This document shows, one piece after another, positions 1-11,346 of a stretch of DNA of 62,653 nucleotides. The stretch comes from Chlorobium sp. (GTDB lineage Bacteria; Bacteroidota; Chlorobiia; Chlorobiales; Chlorobiaceae), in the NCBI GenBank assembly GCA_005843835.1, contig SZXZ01000082.1:1-62653 (forward strand). Direction: 5' to 3'. Below the pieces are notes generated by a model. That model saw only the letters and a list, made by a program, of their open reading frames with translations. It had not been told where the DNA came from and ran no database searches. A program made the position numbers and the translations under genes. Every line of letters begins with the position of its first letter. The stretch's first letter is position 1.

Positions 1-2
1 AC

Positions 3-863
<861 letters not shown>

Positions 864-890
864 CAACAACTTTTTGTAAAAGGAAATTTC

Positions 891-924
891 AAAAAAAAAG
901 CGCTCTGATTGAGCGCTTTTTTTT
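891..924 (+). terminator. Rho-independent terminator of gap
   Basis: A perfect stem with arms AGCGCTC and GAGCGCT and a TGATT loop is followed by eight T and preceded by a run of A. It sits 27 bases after the gap stop codon and could also work on the other strand. Confidence 0.9.
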
Positions 925-1034
925 GACTGAAATATAATGGACAATTCGATATAGAGTTTTTTTACCTTATTTTAATTGTAGCAATTGCATAATTCAAGTT
1001 CGCCGTTTCACTGCCAACTCTTCTTCATTTTATT

Positions 1035-1511
1035 ATGACAAATACAGCACAAAAACCAATGCGGGCAATTATTCTGTTCGACAGCAAAACCGCAGGCGGA
1101 TCAACTGAACAACTCATCGATTCGATTGGTCTGGAACTTGCAAAAACAGGAGCCTATGTTGAAAAAGCGAAATGCAAAACCACTGGAGATTACAACTTCG
1201 TCAAGGATTTCGATGTTGTTATTATGGGAGCCCCTATATACTATTTGCTTGTATCGTCACAACTTTTAGGAGCGTTGATTCAAAGCAATCTCAAATCGTA
1301 TCTGGCTGACAAAAAAGTTGCGCTTTTTCTCACATGCGGAAGTCCTGAATTAATGGCAAATTTACTCTACCTTCCACAGTTGAAAATGAACCTGATCGGG
1401 AATAAAGTACTTGTTGAAAAAATATTTTCCCCCCAGCAACTTTCTGATGCAAGTACGATCGAAAGTTTTATTCACGAATTAAACGAAGCCTACAACATAG
1501 AAAATCAGTAA
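1035..1511 (+). CDS. Flavodoxin-fold protein
   Basis: A 158-residue protein with a flavodoxin-like beginning. Strand 1 leads into FDSKTAGGSTEQL (about residues 15-27), which resembles the FMN phosphate loop. It is followed by DVVIMGAPIYY and then ALFLTCG, placed as in the flavodoxin and HemG-type protoporphyrinogen oxidase families. It probably binds FMN and works as a small electron carrier or quinone-linked oxidoreductase, but the substrate cannot be read from the sequence. It stands alone between the gap terminator and a 316-base non-coding stretch. The assignment rests on fold motifs only. Confidence 0.7.
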   Translation: MTNTAQKPMRAIILFDSKTAGGSTEQLIDSIGLELAKTGAYVEKAKCKTTGDYNFVKDFDVVIMGAPIYYLLVSSQLLGALIQSNLKSYLADKKVALFLTCGSPELMANLLYLPQLKMNLIGNKVLVEKIFSPQQLSDASTIESFIHELNEAYNIENQ

Positions 1512-1827
1512 TCTCCTCCCCCCACACCCCACTGCAGAGACGTTAACACTTCACTCGATTATCTGTAATATTTCCTATTTCACTCTATTTATACGTTTAA
1601 TATCGGCATATTATATCTTTTACAGAGCCGTAACAAATAAATATTGCCTTATTATTGCGATTAACATTTAATCCGTGTAATTAAGTTTATATTCATCAGC
1701 CTAAAATTTTACCTTGTCAGCCGTGAACTTTTTTCGAAATGATTGTATGCATTGAGAACATCATCATTATGGCAAGCTAATTTATACTATAACAATCAGA
1801 TAACGACAAGGGAGCTAATTTAGCGAT
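1512..1827. other. Intergenic stretch, no gene seen
   Basis: This AT-rich stretch of 316 bases separates the flavodoxin-like gene from malic enzyme. I found no convincing reading frame, tRNA or hairpin terminator. It presumably holds the malic enzyme promoter. A purine-rich AAGGGAG lies 13 bases before the malic enzyme start, which is rather far for a standard ribosome binding site. Confidence 0.5.
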
Positions 1828-3018
1828 ATGGGATATTCAAAGGAATCAATAGAATTACATCTAAGAACACGTGGTAAAATCGAAATTAAGTCGAAAGTAA
1901 GCATTAAAACTAAAGAAGACTTATCTTTGGCTTATACCCCTGGCGTTGCGGCAGTCTGCACAGCAATTGGCCTTGACAAAGAAAAGTCTTATACATTAAC
2001 CAATAGAGCCAATCAGGTCGCAGTTGTTTCTGACGGAACAGCTATTCTTGGCCTTGGTGACCTTGGCCCTGAAGCAGCTATGCCTGTAATGGAAGGCAAA
2101 GCAATAATTTTCAAGGAATTCGCCGATATTGACGCTATTCCCCTCTGTATCAATTCAACTGATGTCGAGGATATTATTCATTTCTGCAAACTGATCGAGC
2201 CAAGTTTTGGCGGCATCAACCTTGAAGATATTTCAGCTCCAAGATGTTTTGAAATTTTTGAGCGTCTTGAAAACGAGCTGTCAATTCCGGTTTTTCATGA
2301 CGATCAGGACGGAACTGCTATTGTAACGCTTTCAGCCATCATTAATGCCTGTCGTGTTACTGGACGAGATATTAAAGACTTGCATGTCGTCATTAATGGT
2401 GCAGGTGCTGCCGGTATTGCTATTGCAAGACTGTTGCTTAATGCCAAGGCAAAAGAGGTTGTTCTCGTTGACACCCAGGGAGCAATTTATGAAGGACGTC
2501 CTGGTATGAACTCAACAAAACAGCAAATTGCTGAAATCACTAATAAAGCCAAACACACTGGCGATTTAGCAAGTACATTAATCGGTGCAGATGTCTTTGT
2601 CGGTGTCTCTATCGGTAACATCGTTTCTCAGGAAATGGTTAAAGGAATGAATAAGAATCCATTCATTTTTGCCATGGCTAACCCTACACCTGAAATTATG
2701 CCTGATCTTGCTTATGAAGCAGGTGCCAGCATTGTCGGTACTGGACGTTCAGATCTGCTGAATCAGGTTAATAATGCTCTTGTATTTCCCGGACTATTCA
2801 AGGGATTGTTTGCCGCCGGCATCAGAAAAGTTACATCAGAAATCAAGATGGCTGTTGCGTTTGCTATTGCCGAATCCATCGAGCCAACACATGACAACTT
2901 AATGCCATCAGTTTTCAATAAGGATGTGGTACCAAACATTGTTGCCAGTATTTCAAAGCTGCATAAAGAATCTGTTGAATTTGAAGAGGAAAAACTGGTT
3001 GGCGTACTAGCAGAATAA
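1828..3018 (+). CDS. Malic enzyme (oxaloacetate-decarboxylating malate dehydrogenase)
   Basis: Converts malate to pyruvate and CO2 with NAD(P), linking the reductive TCA cycle to pyruvate. The 396-residue length matches the short bacterial form and lacks the C-terminal phosphotransacetylase-like domain of MaeB. Visible landmarks are the catalytic Tyr in LAYTPGV (Y36), the Lys in VMEGKAI (K91), the metal ligands in [11 protein letters not shown] (about 128-137) and FHDDQDGTA (157-163), and the nucleotide loop NGAGAAGIA (190-198). Cofactor preference is not decided here. A bidirectional hairpin terminator separates it from convergent dnaJ. Confidence 0.93.
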   Translation: MGYSKESIELHLRTRGKIEIKSKVSIKTKEDLSLAYTPGVAAVCTAIGLDKEKSYTLTNRANQVAVVSDGTAILGLGDLGPEAAMPVMEGKAIIFKEFADIDAIPLCINSTDVEDIIHFCKLIEPSFGGINLEDISAPRCFEIFERLENELSIPVFHDDQDGTAIVTLSAIINACRVTGRDIKDLHVVINGAGAAGIAIARLLLNAKAKEVVLVDTQGAIYEGRPGMNSTKQQIAEITNKAKHTGDLASTLIGADVFVGVSIGNIVSQEMVKGMNKNPFIFAMANPTPEIMPDLAYEAGASIVGTGRSDLLNQVNNALVFPGLFKGLFAAGIRKVTSEIKMAVAFAIAESIEPTHDNLMPSVFNKDVVPNIVASISKLHKESVEFEEEKLVGVLAE

Positions 3019-3040
3019 CAAGTCAGAGCAGTTATCGAAC

Positions 3041-3088
3041 ATACAAATAGAAAAGGCCGGTTGCATGACCGGCCTTTTCTATTTGTAT
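3041..3088. terminator. Bidirectional terminator between malic enzyme and dnaJ
   Basis: A long near-perfect inverted repeat has arms ATACAAATAGAAAAGGCCGG and CCGGCCTTTTCTATTTGTAT with a short loop. It sits between convergent genes and carries T-rich flanks on both strands, so it can end both transcripts. Confidence 0.9.
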
Positions 3089-3109
3089 AAAAAAATAAAC
3101 GTCTATGTC

Positions 3110-4303
3110 TTATGAGAAAATATCACGTGCTTTTTCAAAAAAGCCCTTTGAGTTTTTGTCATTATGGGCAGTAGGTGAAATCCCGGATGATTTCTTCAAC
3201 TCCTTAAGGATATCCTTATCCTGGTGTGAAAGATCTTTAGGAACAAAAACATTAACTTTTACATATTGATCGCCTCGGGATGATCCACGGAGATGACCTA
3301 TTCCGTGGCCTGGAATACGGAGCATGGTTTCGGGCTGCGTTGATGGTGGAATGGTAAGTTTGACAGCTCCATCAAGGGTAGGCACCTCAACTTTGGTACC
3401 AAGGACCAGGTCAGGAAAACTCACGGCAAGAGAGTACACTACATCATCACCGTGACGCGAAAACAATTCGTGAGGAATTTCTTCAATTACAACAAGCAGA
3501 TCTCCTGCTGCTCCACCTCTCGGGCCGGAATTACCCTGCCCACGCAATGTCAGGTAATTACCATCCTCAACACCTGAGGGAACAGTAACCTTTACGGTAA
3601 CCTCACCAAGTTTTATACCTTCGCCATAACAGGAGGTGCAACGATCCTTAATGATTTTGCCTTCGCCTCCACATGTGGGACATGCGGCAATATTGACAAA
3701 CTGGCCAAACATTGTTTTTGAAGCCTGACGCACCTCTCCTGCGCCATGACAGGTCTGGCAAGTTTCTGCTGCTCCTGATTTGGAACCACTCCCTTTACAT
3801 TCCGGACAGCTGACCTGTTTTTTAATTTTCAAAGTTTTCTCAACCCCTTTGGCGATCTCCTCAAGACTCAACTTGAGACGAATTTTGAGATCGGTTCCGG
3901 GAATACCACTGGATGCACGGCCACGTCTACCTCCGCCGCCGCCAAAAACCTCTTCAAAACCGAAAGGAGCACCTCCTGCACGGGTTTTGCCACCGCTGAA
4001 CATATCGTTAAACGCACTGAATATATCGTTCAAATCCGTAGCCCCTCCATACTGGCCACCACCACTTGAGGCCGCCGAAGAGCCTACACCAGCATGCCCG
4101 AACTGATCATAGCGGCGCCTTTTGTCATCATTACTGAGGACTTCATACGCTTCATTCACCTCTTTGAAATGCTCCTCAGCGTCCTTATTATCAGGATTTT
4201 TATCGGGATGAAACTGCAGGGCCAGCTTTCTATATGCCTTTTTTATCTCGTCCTTTGTGGCCGTACGACTGACTCCAAGGACCTCGTAATATTCTCTCTT
4301 CAT
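3110..4303 (-). CDS. dnaJ: Chaperone protein DnaJ
   Basis: Co-chaperone that stimulates the ATPase of DnaK and hands over unfolded proteins. The 397 residues show the complete type I layout. The J domain has HPD at residues 32-34, followed by a Gly/Phe-rich linker with an unusually Gly-rich run (GGGGGRRGR). Next is a zinc domain with four CxxCxGxG-type repeats ([32 protein letters not shown]) and then the C-terminal substrate domains. It follows grpE by 54 bases and hrcA further upstream, as the third gene of a heat-shock operon. dnaK is not in this window. Confidence 0.97.
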   Translation of the reverse strand: MKREYYEVLGVSRTATKDEIKKAYRKLALQFHPDKNPDNKDAEEHFKEVNEAYEVLSNDDKRRRYDQFGHAGVGSSAASSGGGQYGGATDLNDIFSAFNDMFSGGKTRAGGAPFGFEEVFGGGGGRRGRASSGIPGTDLKIRLKLSLEEIAKGVEKTLKIKKQVSCPECKGSGSKSGAAETCQTCHGAGEVRQASKTMFGQFVNIAACPTCGGEGKIIKDRCTSCYGEGIKLGEVTVKVTVPSGVEDGNYLTLRGQGNSGPRGGAAGDLLVVIEEIPHELFSRHGDDVVYSLAVSFPDLVLGTKVEVPTLDGAVKLTIPPSTQPETMLRIPGHGIGHLRGSSRGDQYVKVNVFVPKDLSHQDKDILKELKKSSGISPTAHNDKNSKGFFEKARDIFS

Positions 4304-4357
4304 AATAACATCGACAAATTTGCTTGTATAGTATTGAATGTAATAAAAGGTATCGTG

Positions 4358-4963
4358 CTATTTCGCAACGATGACCTTTGCATGCCTGATAACTTTGTCT
4401 CCCAGCAGGTACCCGGTCTGGTATTCTTCAATAATAGTGTCTGGTTCAGCTTCGGGATGATCAATCTGGGAAATTGCTTCATGGAAATTTACATCAAGCT
4501 TCATTCCTTTTGATTCAATTGCTTTTACACCTTTGTGATCAAGCCATTTTTCTAGATTTTTTTTCACCATCTCCACTCCCTCAATATATACCCGCGCTTC
4601 ACCGGTTATTTCTGCATTAAGAGGAGCATGTTGAAGAACCCTTTTAACATCATCAACAACCGGGAGCAATTCCCTTATAATGTTTTCAAGAGCTCTGGAT
4701 GAAGCCATCATCGTTTCACGCTCTTTTTGTTTTCGGAAATTCTCAAAATCGGCAGCTTTTCGCAACAACTCATCTCGATATTTGTCGGACTGCTCTTTCT
4801 GCCTGCTCAGTTCGGTTTCGAGCTCTACTATTCGGGCAATTGATGGTTCGTCACCCTGTGGAACCTCACCCTGAACAGATGAGGTTCCAGTGATATCATT
4901 TTGATCTTTTTCCGCAATATTTTCTTTATGAATCTCTTTTCCGTCCGATGCTTTCTTTGTCAT
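4358..4963 (-). CDS. grpE: Nucleotide exchange factor GrpE
   Basis: Releases ADP from DnaK in the chaperone cycle. The protein has an acidic, poorly ordered N-terminus, a long coiled-coil region (about residues 40-90, with [16 protein letters not shown]) and the C-terminal beta domain ending in [14 protein letters not shown]. The frame is open further upstream, but that extension would run inside hrcA. I chose the ATG giving MTKKASDG, 17 bases after the hrcA stop; an alternative ATG lies three codons earlier. No strong ribosome binding site is visible, so translation may be coupled to hrcA. Confidence 0.95.
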   Translation of the reverse strand: MTKKASDGKEIHKENIAEKDQNDITGTSSVQGEVPQGDEPSIARIVELETELSRQKEQSDKYRDELLRKAADFENFRKQKERETMMASSRALENIIRELLPVVDDVKRVLQHAPLNAEITGEARVYIEGVEMVKKNLEKWLDHKGVKAIESKGMKLDVNFHEAISQIDHPEAEPDTIIEEYQTGYLLGDKVIRHAKVIVAK

Positions 4964-4979
4964 AACATACATTATCTGT

Positions 4980-6056
4980 TTAGTTAACATCCGATAGCGT
5001 TGCTGAAAGGCTATCGGACATGTAATTGAGAACGCGGACAGCGTACTCGTAATCCATTCTTTTCGGCCCAAAAATGCCGATTTTTCCAACCATATTCCCA
5101 ACATAATAAGGCGTTGAAACAATAGTCAGGTCTTCAGCCTGTCTCTCGCTGTTTTCTTTGCCAATATTGATGGTAATTTCCCTGCCTACGGATCTGAATG
5201 TCTCGACAGGTGATGAAGCACAATTATCGACAAGTTTAGCCATGCTGAACTTATCCTCAATCATGGTAATAAGATCACGAACCTTTTCGGGCTGCTTGAA
5301 TTCAGGCTGGTCAACAATATATTCAGTTCCGGAAATATAAAGCCTTTCGAAAATAGGCGACTCATCAAAAAGATTTCCAGCCGAACGCACAATAAGATTT
5401 TTAAGCGCATTGTCTCCAAGACTGTCAGAAAGACGCCTGCTGATTGTACGACGAATTTCAGAAAGAGTCAACCCTGATAGTCGCTGATTGAGAATATCAA
5501 CAAGCTCATCAACCGTCTGGCGTGAAACCTCAACGTCAATCTCCATTACAATAGTCTTGACAAACAAAGACTGAATCGATAGAATAACCATCATTCTTGT
5601 GGTACTCAGCAGAACAATATCGAGTTTCTCGAATATCGCATTTGAAAGTGTTGGTGATAAAACAACACTCAACTGCCTTGAAATTGTACCAAGAACTTTA
5701 GCTGCTGAAAGCAGAACATCTGATGAAGTACCAGTACGGTCTATAGCAATTTGGCCTATATTTGCCTCTATCCTCTGCTTCTCTTTATCATCAAGACACT
5801 GGAAGGTCATGATGAGATCGACATAATATCGATATCCCTTATCGGTAGGAATTCTCCCTGCCGAAGTATGCGGTTGACTGATATAACCTTCCTCTTCCAG
5901 AACGGCCATAACATTTCTGATCGTGGCATCAGAAAGACCAAGATTAAAATTTGCGGCTATATACCTTGATCCCACCGGAGCAGCAGTCACGACATACGAC
6001 TGAATAATTATACCCAGTACCTGTCGCTCCCTCAAGGAAAGATCACGAGAATCCAT
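4980..6056 (-). CDS. hrcA: Heat-inducible transcription repressor HrcA
   Basis: Repressor that binds the CIRCE operator and needs GroEL for activity. The 358 residues have an N-terminal winged-helix domain ([16 protein letters not shown], then [18 protein letters not shown] at about 45-62) followed by the long HrcA effector domain. It heads the hrcA-grpE-dnaJ operon. No CIRCE-like sequence was found in the roughly 230 bases upstream, whereas a perfect one lies before groES in this window. Autoregulation of hrcA through CIRCE is therefore not supported here. Confidence 0.96.
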   Translation of the reverse strand: MDSRDLSLRERQVLGIIIQSYVVTAAPVGSRYIAANFNLGLSDATIRNVMAVLEEEGYISQPHTSAGRIPTDKGYRYYVDLIMTFQCLDDKEKQRIEANIGQIAIDRTGTSSDVLLSAAKVLGTISRQLSVVLSPTLSNAIFEKLDIVLLSTTRMMVILSIQSLFVKTIVMEIDVEVSRQTVDELVDILNQRLSGLTLSEIRRTISRRLSDSLGDNALKNLIVRSAGNLFDESPIFERLYISGTEYIVDQPEFKQPEKVRDLITMIEDKFSMAKLVDNCASSPVETFRSVGREITINIGKENSERQAEDLTIVSTPYYVGNMVGKIGIFGPKRMDYEYAVRVLNYMSDSLSATLSDVN

Positions 6057-6289
6057 CAGCGTACTATCATAACGGTTACAATAATCCTCAGGGGGAAATA
6101 ATCAGGTGAATTTAAAAAAACTAATCCTTTCCGCACCCTGTAATTCTTTAATTATAGCAAGAGCGTTCTATCATCCAACCCTTCGTAAAGCGGTTTACAT
6201 TGAAATAACAAAGCAATGAACAACCATGATATCCGGTTTTAAAACAACTAACACTCTCATCTGTATATATAAACAATACTGAAAGCAAG

Positions 6290-7189
6290 TTAATTTCCAA
6301 TCGGAATAACTCCTGAAAGTATCCTTTCAAATCCGGAATAATCTTTTGATACAGTTATCCCTGTAAATCCCTGCTTGATCATAATTTCAGAAACTGATGC
6401 TGCCGCATCAGCATGCAGTTCAAAACAGAGCTTTCCTCCAGGAATAAGAAGCTTTTTTGCCTGTAATGCAATCACTTCGTAACACTCTGTACCCAGAGGT
6501 ACCGTTAGCGCTATCCTGGGCTCATACATTCGAACCTCAGGCTGAAGATCATCCCACTCGGCATCCGGGATATAGGGTGGATTTGAAACAATAAGATCAT
6601 ACGAATTCTCCTGAAACGTTGCGACCGGCAACTCATCAAACATATCGGCAACAATAAATGTTATTTGGGGTTCAACCTCATGGTTTGATGCATTCAAGCG
6701 CGCAACTTCAAGAGCCGCCAACGAACAGTCGAGCGCTGTTACGGTCAGCGATGGACACAGTTTTGCCATAGTAACAGCTATGCAACCGCTCCCTGTACCA
6801 ATATCCAGAATCTTTGCTTTACCGGTTCCTCCTCGACCTGTCATTCCAAGACATTCTAAGGTGTGCTCGACAAGAAGTTCGGTTTCCGGCCGGGGAATAA
6901 GAACACGTTCATCAACAGTAAACTTTAATCCGTAAAAAAATTGTTCACCAATGATGTACTGAACAGGACGTCCATCAAGCCTCTGACGGCATAGCTCTCT
7001 GAATCGATCCAGCTCATCCTGATAAACAGGCCTGTTATGGTGCAGATAAAGCTGGAGCCTCGTCTGACCGAGGACATATCCAAGAAGCAGTTCTGAGCTG
7101 ATTCGAGGTTCAGTAACCTGTTTTTTCTCAAAAAAAACTGTGGTTGTCCTGAGGAGCTCGACAACATGCCATTCTTTCTGTTCTTGCAT
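6290..7189 (-). CDS. prmC: Peptide chain release factor N5-glutamine methyltransferase
   Basis: Methylates the glutamine of the GGQ motif in release factors RF1 and RF2 using S-adenosylmethionine. It is 299 residues long, as usual. The N-terminal helical domain includes LIPRPETELLVE (about 97-108). The SAM site is DIGTGSGCIA (129-138), and the catalytic NPPYIP sits at 203-208. The gene stands alone, about 230 bases downstream of the start of hrcA and on the same strand. The start is the ATG giving MQEQKEWH. Confidence 0.95.
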   Translation of the reverse strand: MQEQKEWHVVELLRTTTVFFEKKQVTEPRISSELLLGYVLGQTRLQLYLHHNRPVYQDELDRFRELCRQRLDGRPVQYIIGEQFFYGLKFTVDERVLIPRPETELLVEHTLECLGMTGRGGTGKAKILDIGTGSGCIAVTMAKLCPSLTVTALDCSLAALEVARLNASNHEVEPQITFIVADMFDELPVATFQENSYDLIVSNPPYIPDAEWDDLQPEVRMYEPRIALTVPLGTECYEVIALQAKKLLIPGGKLCFELHADAAASVSEIMIKQGFTGITVSKDYSGFERILSGVIPIGN

Positions 7190-7367
7190 TCCTATGGGTT
7201 AAACCAGACATTTCCCTTGCACTTTCATTACATGGAAAGCTGCTAATGACAGAAATGTACCATTTGGTGTTCTTTATAAATAAATTCGATCACGCAACTT
7301 TACAAATAGTACATTAAAATTTTAGCATGATCCCTGTTTTCCGGCAAATCCACCAGCCATTTATACT

Positions 7368-8129
7368 ATGTACAAGAGCAAAGAAACGATGAAAAAGGTA
7401 CTGCTTACTCTCTTTATGCTTCTCTATTCTACTATCGGGAATCCTGCGCTGGCTGCTTCAAAATTTAACGGCATTATGGCAATGATTATGAAAATGCCGA
7501 ATGGTTCAGCTGAAATTACTTACTACTTTGGAAACAATGTCCAGCGAATGGATATGGCCATGCACATGGATAAAATACCTGAGCCATTAAAAACAACCGT
7601 CATCACAAAAGCCTCACAGCCGGACCAGGCTTATGTCATCAATCATCAGTCGAAAAATTATAGCATTCTCAACCTCAAAACAGCGGCTGAAAATGCCATG
7701 CTCCTTAATTTCGACAGCAATTATAAACTTGACAAACTTGGAAAACAAACTATTAAAGGTTATACCTGCGAGCACATCAGTCTGACCAGCAGTACTGAAA
7801 AACTTGAGTTGTGGGTCACCCGTGATCTGGGAGATTTTTCGACCTTCAAAATTCTTCAGTCACAAAATCCTCGTTTGTCAAATACATCGCTCTCAAAAAC
7901 GCTCAGCAATGCCAGCATTGAAGGATTTCCTGTCAAAATGATTCAATATAATGATAACGGCCAGTACGTGATGGAAATCATGCAATTATGGCCGAAAGCA
8001 CTTGCTCAGTCGGTTTTTGACATTCCAGGTGGATATTTGAAAGTCATCAACAATCAGAAACCACTCGGAAATCAAGAAAAAGAACACATGAAAATATTAA
8101 TGGAAAAAATGAAAAAGTTCGAAAAGTAG
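7368..8129 (+). CDS. Exported DUF4412-like protein
   Basis: A 253-residue secreted protein with an N-terminal signal peptide (MKKVLLTLFMLLYS... ending near ALAA). The body consists of short beta strands such as YYFGNNVQRMDM and KQTIKGYTCEHI, as in DUF4412 and related LolA/LolB-like periplasmic families. A role in handling a lipid or outer-membrane component is plausible, but no function is known. The track ATG at 7368 gives a seven-residue extension; the ATG at 7389 gives a cleaner signal peptide. The C-terminus is Lys-rich. It precedes proS without an obvious terminator. Confidence 0.7.
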   Translation: MYKSKETMKKVLLTLFMLLYSTIGNPALAASKFNGIMAMIMKMPNGSAEITYYFGNNVQRMDMAMHMDKIPEPLKTTVITKASQPDQAYVINHQSKNYSILNLKTAAENAMLLNFDSNYKLDKLGKQTIKGYTCEHISLTSSTEKLELWVTRDLGDFSTFKILQSQNPRLSNTSLSKTLSNASIEGFPVKMIQYNDNGQYVMEIMQLWPKALAQSVFDIPGGYLKVINNQKPLGNQEKEHMKILMEKMKKFEK

Positions 8130-8298
8130 ACAGCACATCGAACAGACAAGCTGATATACAAAAAATGAAGAGAGCCTTCCTGTTTTTTTTGTGTCCTTGA
8201 ACAGCGGTTTTTTTGTATGTTCACAAACAGATTCTCGTGCCCGTATGCTGTAATTATGATGCCGGACACGTATTAATAACAATAATTTACCCCGAAAC

Positions 8299-9744
8299 GT
8301 GGCAGATAAAATCACTTCCAGAAGCGAAGACTATTCCCAGTGGTATATTGACCTTGTACGCTCTGCGAAGCTTGCAGATTATGCGGATGTAAGGGGCTGC
8401 ATGGTTATACGGCCTAACGGTTATGCAATATGGGAAAAAATGCAGGCCGCCCTTGACAGGATGTTCAAGGAAACAGGACATGTCAATGCCTACTTTCCGC
8501 TGTTTATTCCTGAAAGCTTTATTGCAAAGGAAGCAGAACACATTGAAGGCTTTGCTCCTGAATGTGCTGTTGTTACTCATGGTGGCGGAGAAGAGCTTGC
8601 CGAAAAACTTTATATTCGTCCTACTTCAGAAACTATTATATGGTCCTCCTATAAAAAGTGGATCCAGTCCTACCGTGACCTTCCCATTTTAATCAATCAA
8701 TGGGCTAATGTTGTGCGCTGGGAAATGAGAACCAGACTCTTTTTAAGAACCACAGAATTTCTGTGGCAGGAAGGTCATACCGCTCATGAAACTCCTGAAG
8801 AATCACAGGAGGAAGTGCTTCGCATGATCAACGTATACAAGACTTTTGCTGAAGAGTATATGGCAATGCCTGTGATTATGGGCAAAAAAACTGACAGCGA
8901 AAAATTTGCCGGTGCAGTAGAAACCTATTGCATAGAAGCAATGATGCAGGACACGAAAGCCCTTCAGGCGGGAACGTCTCATAATCTTGGTCAAAACTTT
9001 GCTAAAGCATTTGACTGTCAATTCCAGACAAAAGAGGGAAAACTCGACTATGTATGGGCTACAAGCTGGGGTGTTTCAACGAGACTGATTGGAGCCTTGA
9101 TCATGGCTCATTCCGATGACCGTGGTCTTGTTCTTCCCCCTAAACTTGCCTCACGCCAAGTCGTCATTATACCAATTCTGAGGGGTGATAAAGCTGCCGT
9201 TATTGCTCGTGCAAATTCTATTGCTGACGCTTTGATTTCAAGTGGAATACCGGCTTTTGTCGACAGCAGTGAACAGAACTCACCCGGGTGGAAGTTTGCC
9301 GAATATGAACTTCAGGGTATTCCGGTTCGTATTGAACTGGGACCAAGGGATATCGAGAATAACATTTGTATTGCTGCCCGTCGCGATACGCTTGAAAAAA
9401 CTGAACTGGCGCTCGACGATACCCTGACGGTTACTATTCAGGAAATCCTGAACGCTATTCAACAAAACATGTATGACAAGGCACTTCAATTCCGAAATGA
9501 CAACACCTTCGAAGTCCAGAGTTATGAGGAGTTTAAAACTGCAGTAGAAAAAGGGTTTGTTATCGCCCACTGGGATGGCTCTGCAGAAACGGAAGCAAAA
9601 ATAAAGGAAGAAACTAAAGCCACAATCAGGGTTCTTCCTGAGGAAGCAGATTATATAGCCCAATACAGAATTGACGAACCAGGTACCTGTATCTATTCTG
9701 GAAAACCTGCTACCAGAAAAGCTGTTTTTGCTAAAGCTTACTGA
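8299..9744 (+). CDS. proS: Prolyl-tRNA synthetase, archaeal/eukaryote-like type
   Basis: Charges tRNA-Pro with proline. At 481 residues it is the short form that lacks the editing insertion of E. coli ProS and carries the extra C-terminal zinc-domain-like tail ending [12 protein letters not shown]. Class II features include the RPTSET loop (about 111-116), the motif 2 region [10 protein letters not shown], the [11 protein letters not shown] segment and motif 3-like glycine-rich sequence near [14 protein letters not shown]. The start is GTG, since no ATG lies nearby in frame and the N-terminus aligns with the family. A convergent hairpin follows. Confidence 0.96.
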   Translation: MADKITSRSEDYSQWYIDLVRSAKLADYADVRGCMVIRPNGYAIWEKMQAALDRMFKETGHVNAYFPLFIPESFIAKEAEHIEGFAPECAVVTHGGGEELAEKLYIRPTSETIIWSSYKKWIQSYRDLPILINQWANVVRWEMRTRLFLRTTEFLWQEGHTAHETPEESQEEVLRMINVYKTFAEEYMAMPVIMGKKTDSEKFAGAVETYCIEAMMQDTKALQAGTSHNLGQNFAKAFDCQFQTKEGKLDYVWATSWGVSTRLIGALIMAHSDDRGLVLPPKLASRQVVIIPILRGDKAAVIARANSIADALISSGIPAFVDSSEQNSPGWKFAEYELQGIPVRIELGPRDIENNICIAARRDTLEKTELALDDTLTVTIQEILNAIQQNMYDKALQFRNDNTFEVQSYEEFKTAVEKGFVIAHWDGSAETEAKIKEETKATIRVLPEEADYIAQYRIDEPGTCIYSGKPATRKAVFAKAY

Positions 9745-9757
9745 GTGCTTATCATTC

Positions 9758-9793
9758 ATCACCCCTGTTTTTCATAATAGAAACAGGGGTGAT
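9758..9793. terminator. Hairpin between proS and peroxiredoxin
   Basis: A perfect 13-base inverted repeat (ATCACCCCTGTTT and its complement) with a 10-base loop lies between convergent genes. There is no long T run, so termination strength is uncertain. Confidence 0.7.
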
Positions 9794-9809
9794 GGTGATC
9801 AGAGTACAA

Positions 9810-10400
9810 TCAGTTTTCTTTGAAATACTCTTTCAGACCTTCGTCTGTAGGTTTCATTGTCTTATCACCCTTGTTCCAGTTTGCAGGACATACTTCACCA
9901 AACTGCTCTGTAAACTGAAGGGCATCAACAAGACGAAGTACCTCATCAACATTACGTCCCAAAGGAAGATCGTTGACTACCTGATGACGGACGATGCCTT
10001 CCTTATCAATCAGGAACAAACCTCTTAGCGCTATCCCCGCCCCCTCAAGAAGCACATCATAATCCTCTGATACCGTCTTGTTAATATCTGAAAGAAGAGT
10101 GTAGGTCACACCCTCTATGCCACCACGATTTCTTGGTGTGGTCAGCCATGCAAAATGAGAAAATTTGGAATCCACCGAACAGCCAAGCAATTCAACATTT
10201 CTTTTACGAAACTCCTCAAGCTTGTCCTGAAATGCATGAAGCTCAGTAGGACAGACAAAGGTAAAATCAAGCGGATAAAAAAACAATACAACGTATTGTC
10301 CCTTGAAATCTGAAAGCTTCACTGAATCAACAAACTGTGACCCTTTAACAACGGCGGCAACATCAAAATCCGGTGCAGGCCGACCTACTAAAACACTCAT
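9810..10400 (-). CDS. Typical 2-Cys peroxiredoxin (AhpC/Prx1 family)
   Basis: Reduces hydrogen peroxide and organic peroxides with thiol chemistry. The peroxidatic Cys50 is in FTFVCPTE and the resolving Cys171 is in GEVCPANW; the length of 196 residues is standard. The frame stays open 57 codons further upstream, but the ATG at 10400 gives the family N-terminus MSVLVGRPAPDF. It is preceded by AAGGAG at good spacing, so I use that start. No reductase partner (AhpF, thioredoxin reductase) is adjacent. Confidence 0.95.
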   Translation of the reverse strand: MSVLVGRPAPDFDVAAVVKGSQFVDSVKLSDFKGQYVVLFFYPLDFTFVCPTELHAFQDKLEEFRKRNVELLGCSVDSKFSHFAWLTTPRNRGGIEGVTYTLLSDINKTVSEDYDVLLEGAGIALRGLFLIDKEGIVRHQVVNDLPLGRNVDEVLRLVDALQFTEQFGEVCPANWNKGDKTMKPTDEGLKEYFKEN

Positions 10401-10509
10401 GGCATTCTCCTTATTGTATGAATTGACTTTTATACACTGACTTAAATAAGATTCAATTTGTCCAATATAAGAGATCTCCTTATTACTCACAAACAAATAC
10501 TTCTGATAA

Positions 10510-11118
10510 TCACTCCATAGGCTGCCTGACGATGGTTTTCCATTTCGATGGATGAGCTTTACGGATATCACTCAAATAAATTTCATGATGTTTTCCCCTG
10601 CGATAACTCATGGAGTCTATGAACTGATGGACCTTTGCTATAGTGGGACCCTCTTCAGCGAAAGGTCCGATATGCATTATTTGCGCACACCTGCCTTCAC
10701 AAAGTGAATCAAAACGAATGCCAGCAAGAGCTGCAGGGTCTTTTTTCTTTTTTACTTCGACCATTGCTGCATCGATAATTTCCTGAGTAACAAATGATGG
10801 CTGCATGATCATTACTGTCCATTTCCAGTTTGACTTGTCTTCAGGTGTGAACTTCGTCATATCTTCAGCCCACCATAACCCCTCTAAAGGCATTACTCCA
10901 TAGTCAATGGCAATCGCCCCTTTTTTGACCATAAACTTTATCGTATAAGCAACAGCAAACAATGCGTCAATCGCGTCTGAAAATGACTGTGATGTGTTTG
11001 GATCCCCTTCACCATCGATCATCAGAAAATTCATAGTCGGAACGTCAACCACACTAACCTCTTTTTTAGATGGTTGATACAAATATTTCAAATCTTTCTT
11101 AAGATCAACTACCTCCAT
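10510..11118 (-). CDS. GyrI-like small-molecule-binding protein
   Basis: A 202-residue soluble protein of the GyrI-like/AraC effector-binding superfamily without a DNA-binding domain. It shows FLMIDGEGDPNTSQSF near residue 30, a WWAEDM segment, GRCAQIMHIGPF and the family ending HHEIYLSDIRKAHPSK with ...TIVRQPME. Related proteins hydrolyse or sequester small cyclic or cationic compounds, but the ligand here is unknown. It lies about 110 bases upstream of the peroxiredoxin on the same strand and may share expression with it. Confidence 0.82.
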   Translation of the reverse strand: MEVVDLKKDLKYLYQPSKKEVSVVDVPTMNFLMIDGEGDPNTSQSFSDAIDALFAVAYTIKFMVKKGAIAIDYGVMPLEGLWWAEDMTKFTPEDKSNWKWTVMIMQPSFVTQEIIDAAMVEVKKKKDPAALAGIRFDSLCEGRCAQIMHIGPFAEEGPTIAKVHQFIDSMSYRRGKHHEIYLSDIRKAHPSKWKTIVRQPME

Positions 11119-11346
11119 AGCAAGATCGGTTTAATTGTTGGCGGTCAAGGATTTTTAGGAATTATCTTTCAGAAAAGAAAATTACGAATAACTGACTTCA
11201 ATAAAAAAAGACAAGATCAAAGCTTTCCATCCCCTTCTTCGTTATTACCTCTGTCGTGATCCTTTTAGTATGTAAGCCTCCCTTGTTTTCAACTCTTTAT
11301 GACTATCTTGTTTTTCAGAAGCCTGTTACCACTATTTGCAAACATC

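Noticed and set aside
3780..4106. Pro-rich ORF opposite dnaJ
   Set aside because: It is a shadow of the Gly-rich dnaJ codons with no supporting features.
4964..5122. Longer start for grpE
   Set aside because: It would lie inside hrcA and adds a sequence unlike GrpE N-termini.
6057..6289. CIRCE element before hrcA
   Set aside because: No TTAGCACTC-N9-GAGTGCTAA or near match was found on reading the region.
10401..10571. 57-residue N-terminal extension of the peroxiredoxin
   Set aside because: The ATG at 10400 has a good ribosome site and gives the family N-terminus; the extension also overlaps the GyrI-like gene.
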